Positions 60,718 through 64,000 of a DNA stretch of 64,000 nt are shown here, in pieces. Origin of the DNA: Aliidongia sp035943795 (GTDB lineage: Bacteria > Pseudomonadota > Alphaproteobacteria > ATCC43930 > CGMCC-115725); NCBI RefSeq assembly GCF_035943795.1, contig NZ_DASZBY010000008.1:21620-85619 (forward strand), written 5' to 3'. The notes under the pieces are model-generated. The model ran no database searches and was not told the origin of the DNA. It saw only the letters and a program-made list of their open reading frames with translations. How positions within the stretch are numbered: the stretch's first letter is position 1; every line of letters starts with the position of its first letter. The translations under genes and the position numbers were made by a program.

Positions 60718-61496
60718 GGGAACAGCTCGCCCAACTCGGCGAGCGCCGCCTGATGCGTCAGGTTGAGAAAAGCCGGCGTCACCGCCACATAACCCTGGGC
60801 CACGGCCCAGATGTCCGTGCCCGGCTTTTCCGCATCCTCGTCCCGGTTCGGGCCGATCCAGTAATAGGGTCGTCCCCGCGGATCGGTCGCGCCGACGATG
60901 TTGCCGCCAAGCTTACGCTGACCCTGGGCCGTCGCCTTCACGCCGCGGATTTCATTGGCCGGCAGGTTGGGCACATTCACATTGACCAGCGTATTGGCCG
61001 GCCAGGGCGCGCCGGCGAGGGCACGGATCACTCCCGGCAGATGGACCGCCGCCGCGTCCCAGATCGGCTTTTGCCCATTGACCGTGGCCAGGCTGAACGC
61101 GATCGACGGCACCTCGAGCAGGGTGCCCTCCATCGCGACCGCAACCGTGCCGGAATAGGTCATGTCCTCGCCCATGTTGCCGCCGAGGTTGACGCCCGAC
61201 AGCAGCAGGGTCGGCCGCCGTTTGCGCATGATTTCGTTGATCGCCAGCAGCACGCAGTCGGTCGGCGTGCCGTCGACTGAGAAACGTTTTGGACCCAGCT
61301 TGCGGATGCGCAATGGCTGGCGAAGCGTCAGCGAATGGCTGGCGCCGCTCTGCTCCCGCTCCGGTGCCACGATCCAGACATCCTTGCTGAGCGACCGCGC
61401 GATGCGCTCCAGTACCTTGAGGCCGGGCGCGTCGATGCCGTCATCGTTCGACAGCAGGATGCGGGCTTGGGCGAGGTCGATCGGAATGTGCGGCAT
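60714..61496 (-). CDS. surE: 5'-nucleotidase SurE
   Basis: This is a 260-residue protein with the metal-binding N-terminal motif ILLSNDDGIDAPG (Asp18-Asp19), VAPEREQSGASHSLTL, DGTPTDCVLLAI and LLLSGVNLGGNMGEDMTYSGTVAVAMEG, all diagnostic of SurE. It hydrolyses nucleoside monophosphates and short polyphosphates. ATG 61496 shares one base with the serS stop (TGATG), and its stop overlaps pcm. It is cytoplasmic. Confidence 0.97.
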   Translation of the reverse strand: MPHIPIDLAQARILLSNDDGIDAPGLKVLERIARSLSKDVWIVAPEREQSGASHSLTLRQPLRIRKLGPKRFSVDGTPTDCVLLAINEIMRKRRPTLLLSGVNLGGNMGEDMTYSGTVAVAMEGTLLEVPSIAFSLATVNGQKPIWDAAAVHLPGVIRALAGAPWPANTLVNVNVPNLPANEIRGVKATAQGQRKLGGNIVGATDPRGRPYYWIGPNRDEDAEKPGTDIWAVAQGYVAVTPAFLNLTHQAALAELGELFP

Positions 61497-62767
61497 CAGG
61501 CGACGATGCTCTCCAGCCCGCCCATGTAGGGCCGGAGCGCCTCCGGCACCTCGATCGTGCCGTTGCCCTGCTGATAATTCTCCAGCACCGCCACCATGGT
61601 GCGGCCGACGGCAAGGCCGGAGCCGTTCAAGGTGTGGACGTTCCGGTTGCCCTTGCCCTCGGTCGTGCGGAAGCGCGTCTTCATGCGCCGGGCCTGGAAC
61701 TCGCCGCAATTGGAGCAGCTCGAGATCTCGCGATAGGCCTGCTGCCCGGGTAGCCAGACCTCGAGGTCATAGGTCTTGCGCGCGCCGAAACCCATATCGC
61801 CGGCACAGAGCAGCATGACCCGATAGGGCAGTTTCAGCTTCTGCAGGATGGTCTCGGCCGCGAGTGTCATCCGCTCGTGTTCCGCCTCGGACTGGTCCGG
61901 GTGCGCGATCGAGACCATCTCGACCTTCGAGAACTGGTGCTGGCGGATCATGCCGCGCGTGTCGCGGCCGGCAGAGCCCGCCTCGCTGCGGAAGCACGGC
62001 GTGAAGGCGGTCCAACGCAGCGGCAGCGCCGCCTCGTCCAGGATCTCGTCCGCCGTCAGGTTGGTCAGCGGCACCTCGGCGGTCGGTATCAACCAGCGCC
62101 CATCCGTCGTCTGGAACAGGTCTTCGCGGAACTTCGGCAGCTGGTTGGTGCCGAACACGGCCGCGTCGTTGACCAGGACCGGCGGCGCCACCTCGGTATA
62201 GCCGAACTCGAGCGTGTGGGTGTCGAGCATGAAGGCGCCGAGTGCACGCTCCATGCGCGCGAGCGCGCCCTTCAGCACCGTGAAGCGAGCGCCGGCGAGC
62301 TTGGCGGCCCGGCCGAAATCCATCAGGCCCAGCGCCTCGCCCAGCTCGAAATGCTGCTTCGGCTGGAAAGCGAAATCGCGCGGATCGCCCCAGCGCCGGA
62401 TTTCGACGTTGCCCTGCTCGTCGGCGCCGTCGGGCACCTCGGACGCGGGCAGGTTCGGCAGCGACGCCAGAAGGCGGTCCAATTCCTCGCCCAGCCGGCG
62501 GTCGTCGGCTTCGAGCACGGCCATGCGCTCTTTCATCGCGGCGACTTCAGCCATGATCGCCTCGACCGGCTCGCCCCGGCTTTTGGCAATGCCGATGCCG
62601 CGCGACAGTTCGTTGCGCCTGGTCTGGATCTCCTGCAACTCGGTCTGGGCCGCGCGCCGTTCGGCGTCGAATGCCAGAATGCGCGACGAATGGGGTGGCA
62701 GGCCGCGCCGGCCGAGTCCCCGGTCGAATTCGGCAGCGGCGTCGCGGATCGACTTCAAATCATGCAT
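61496..62767 (-). CDS. serS: seryl-tRNA synthetase
   Basis: This is a 423-residue class II synthetase. The N-terminal coiled-coil arm (about 25-110, with AERRAAQTELQEIQTRRNEL) binds the tRNA long variable arm. The core has WLIPTAEVPLTNL, motif 2 FRSEAGSAGRDTRGMIRQHQF and motif 3 GSGLAVGRTMVAVLENYQ. It charges tRNA-Ser and supplies precursor for tRNA-Sec if present. ATG 62767 lies 50 bases after the tatC stop codon, so it is probably in the same transcript. Confidence 0.98.
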   Translation of the reverse strand: MHDLKSIRDAAAEFDRGLGRRGLPPHSSRILAFDAERRAAQTELQEIQTRRNELSRGIGIAKSRGEPVEAIMAEVAAMKERMAVLEADDRRLGEELDRLLASLPNLPASEVPDGADEQGNVEIRRWGDPRDFAFQPKQHFELGEALGLMDFGRAAKLAGARFTVLKGALARMERALGAFMLDTHTLEFGYTEVAPPVLVNDAAVFGTNQLPKFREDLFQTTDGRWLIPTAEVPLTNLTADEILDEAALPLRWTAFTPCFRSEAGSAGRDTRGMIRQHQFSKVEMVSIAHPDQSEAEHERMTLAAETILQKLKLPYRVMLLCAGDMGFGARKTYDLEVWLPGQQAYREISSCSNCGEFQARRMKTRFRTTEGKGNRNVHTLNGSGLAVGRTMVAVLENYQQGNGTIEVPEALRPYMGGLESIVA

Positions 62768-62817
62768 GGCGACAAGCTATCAGGCTGGACGGGAAAAATC
62801 TTCACGGGGCGCCTCAC

Positions 62818-63615
62818 CTAGAGCTTGGCCAGGTCGGCGGCCGCGGCTTCGGCACGCTTCGCCTTGCCGCGCTCGACCAGGCGGCAGCTCCAGATCGAGA
62901 TCTCGTAGAGCAGCAGCAGCGGAACGGCGAGCCCGCACATGCTGATGGCGTCAGGCGGCGTCAGCAGGGCGGCGATGACGAAATTGATGAACACCGCATA
63001 GCGCCGCTTCTCGGCCAGGAATTTCGAGCTGACGAGCCCGACCCGGGCCATCAGGGTCAAAGCGACCGGCATCTGGAACGCGGCACCGAATGCGAAGATC
63101 AGGGTCAGGACCAGCGACAGGTATTCGCTGACCTTCGGATCGGCCTCGATCGGCAGGCTGCCGGGGCTGCCCGCGGACTCGAAGCTGAGGAAGAAGTGCC
63201 AGGCGGTCGGGAAGATCAGATAGTAGACCAGGGCCGCGCCCATGAAGAACAGGATCGGCGTCGCCACCAGGTACGGCAGGAACGCGCCCCGCTCGGTCTT
63301 GTACAGACCCGGCGCCACGAACATCCAGATCTGGGTCGCAATGATCGGAAAGGCCAGGAAGCAGGCGGCCCAGAACGCGACCTTGACCCGGGTGACGAAG
63401 GCTTCGGTCAGCGCCGTGTAGATCAGGTGCCGCCCCGGCTGGCCCGCCAGTTGGTCGGCCAGCGGACGCACCAGGAAATCATAGATGTCGGCGCTGAAAT
63501 AATAGCAGAACGCCCAGCACACCATGAGACCGGACAGCGAATAGATGAGGCGCTTGCGCAGTTCGATCAAATGTTCGATCAGCGACATGCGGCCGTCGTC
63601 GAGCTCGTCGCTCAT
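62818..63615 (-). CDS. tatC: twin-arginine translocase subunit TatC
   Basis: This is a 265-residue inner-membrane protein with six TM segments. The N-terminal MSLIEHLIELRKRLIYSLSG with its conserved Glu and Arg is the twin-arginine binding face. FVTRVKVAFWAACFLAFPIIATQIWMFVAPGLYKTER and the P-loop-like region near GAAFQMPVALTLMARVGLV are family-typical. ATG 63615 overlaps the tatB stop (ATGA). It is the receptor for Tat substrates, which in this window include the two twin-arginine binding proteins of the ABC importers. Confidence 0.97.
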   Translation of the reverse strand: MSDELDDGRMSLIEHLIELRKRLIYSLSGLMVCWAFCYYFSADIYDFLVRPLADQLAGQPGRHLIYTALTEAFVTRVKVAFWAACFLAFPIIATQIWMFVAPGLYKTERGAFLPYLVATPILFFMGAALVYYLIFPTAWHFFLSFESAGSPGSLPIEADPKVSEYLSLVLTLIFAFGAAFQMPVALTLMARVGLVSSKFLAEKRRYAVFINFVIAALLTPPDAISMCGLAVPLLLLYEISIWSCRLVERGKAKRAEAAAADLAKL

Positions 63616-64000
63616 GGTGCGGGCGGAGTCCTATGCAAATCGGGCGGCACGTCCGTGTCCGGCCCGGGAATGTCGGCGGGGGCCGGCGACGCGGGCCGTT
63701 CGGTCGCGGGATTGAGGATCGAATGCCCGCTTTCGGTGGGCAGGGCGCCGATCGCCGATCCCTCGACGGTCGGTGGCGGGGCCACTGCCTCCTGGGCGAG
63801 CGGACCGCCGAGCGGTTCGGCCATGGCGGCACGGATTTCGCCGCCGGAATCGACCGCATCCCGCATGGCCTGCTTCAGATCGTCGACACCGGCGGCCTTG
63901 GCGGCCTGCTCGCGGATCTCGTTCAGCTCGGAATCGCGGATCATGTCGTCGACGCTGTTCTGGAACTCCCGCGCCATCAGACGGGCGCGGCGAACCATGA
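63612..64000 (-). CDS. tatB: Sec-independent translocase subunit TatB, N-terminus missing at the window edge
   Basis: The visible residues are the C-terminal part: RRARLMAREFQNSVDDMIRDSELNEIREQ is the conserved amphipathic helix after the TatB TM segment, followed by a Pro/Ala-rich variable tail ending HRTPPAP. The TM helix and start codon lie beyond base 64000. It overlaps tatC by 4 bases. TatB works with TatC in recognising twin-arginine substrates. The family identification rests on the helix sequence and its position immediately before tatC. Confidence 0.92.
   Translation of the reverse strand, partial: MVRRARLMAREFQNSVDDMIRDSELNEIREQAAKAAGVDDLKQAMRDAVDSGGEIRAAMAEPLGGPLAQEAVAPPPTVEGSAIGALPTESGHSILNPATERPASPAPADIPGPDTDVPPDLHRTPPAP

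Overview
The window reads as a contiguous chromosomal segment of a GC-rich alphaproteobacterium, probably Rhodospirillales-like. The main evidence is the right end: on the minus strand, tatB-tatC-serS-surE-pcm-nlpD and yajC-secD-secF-Mth938 gene, followed further left by a squalene/phytoene-synthase-like gene. This order is typical of that class. A DUF3126 gene, a split P-protein glycine cleavage operon behind a tandem glycine riboswitch, TrmFO and an iron superoxide dismutase fit the same picture. I see no tRNA, rRNA, CRISPR array, transposase, integrase or phage gene.

Layout. 0-4.7 kb: DUF3126, an orphan cytoplasmic PAS histidine kinase, two small membrane proteins (one DUF1003), a small unknown protein and a GNAT. 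4.7-13.8 kb: a hydroxyproline-type catabolic locus. A PotABCD-like importer, a metal-dependent amidohydrolase and a GntR/FCD regulator lie on the minus strand. Divergent from them are a DapA-family deaminase, a 4-hydroxyproline epimerase and a D-amino-acid dehydrogenase. The divergent promoter carries a 17-bp exact direct repeat. 13.8-14.6 kb: CsbD-like and DUF488 genes. 14.6-19.4 kb: glycine riboswitch, gcvT-gcvH-gcvPA-gcvPB and a perfect 17-bp-stem terminator. 19.4-27.5 kb: a mixed region with small hypotheticals, PhzF, YcgN, an MFS transporter, a GNAT, an EpmC-like HExxH protein, an M15-like protein, a hotdog thioesterase, a haloalkane dehalogenase and an alpha/beta hydrolase.

27.5-35.5 kb: a sugar or sugar-acid locus (CUT1 ABC importer, SDR, KDPG aldolase, KDG kinase, 2-hydroxyacid dehydrogenase). 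Transport, oxidation, phosphorylation to KDPG and aldol cleavage would together feed the Entner-Doudoroff route. 35.5-40.3 kb: a lone histidine ammonia-lyase, an orphan periplasmic binding protein, a lipoprotein and an unusual secreted protein made of four TonB-C-like repeats. 40.3-45.1 kb: a 1168-residue fused flavin/Fe-S oxidoreductase separated from a DMT exporter by a gap holding a perfect 14-bp palindrome. 45.1-50.4 kb: a tandem pair of paralogous secreted proteins, TrmFO, two alpha/beta hydrolases and an NDUFAF6-like protein.

50.6-64 kb: sodB, small envelope proteins, an NDUFAF3-like (Mth938) gene, the Sec accessory operon, a DUF815 ATPase, Thr-rich small envelope proteins around a Cys-rich lipoprotein, and the nlpD-pcm-surE-serS-tatC-tatB block, which runs off the right edge. 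Many gene pairs overlap by 1-4 nt (ATGA, GTGA or TGATG), which implies translational coupling. Functions are read from motifs and family knowledge only; no database search was run.
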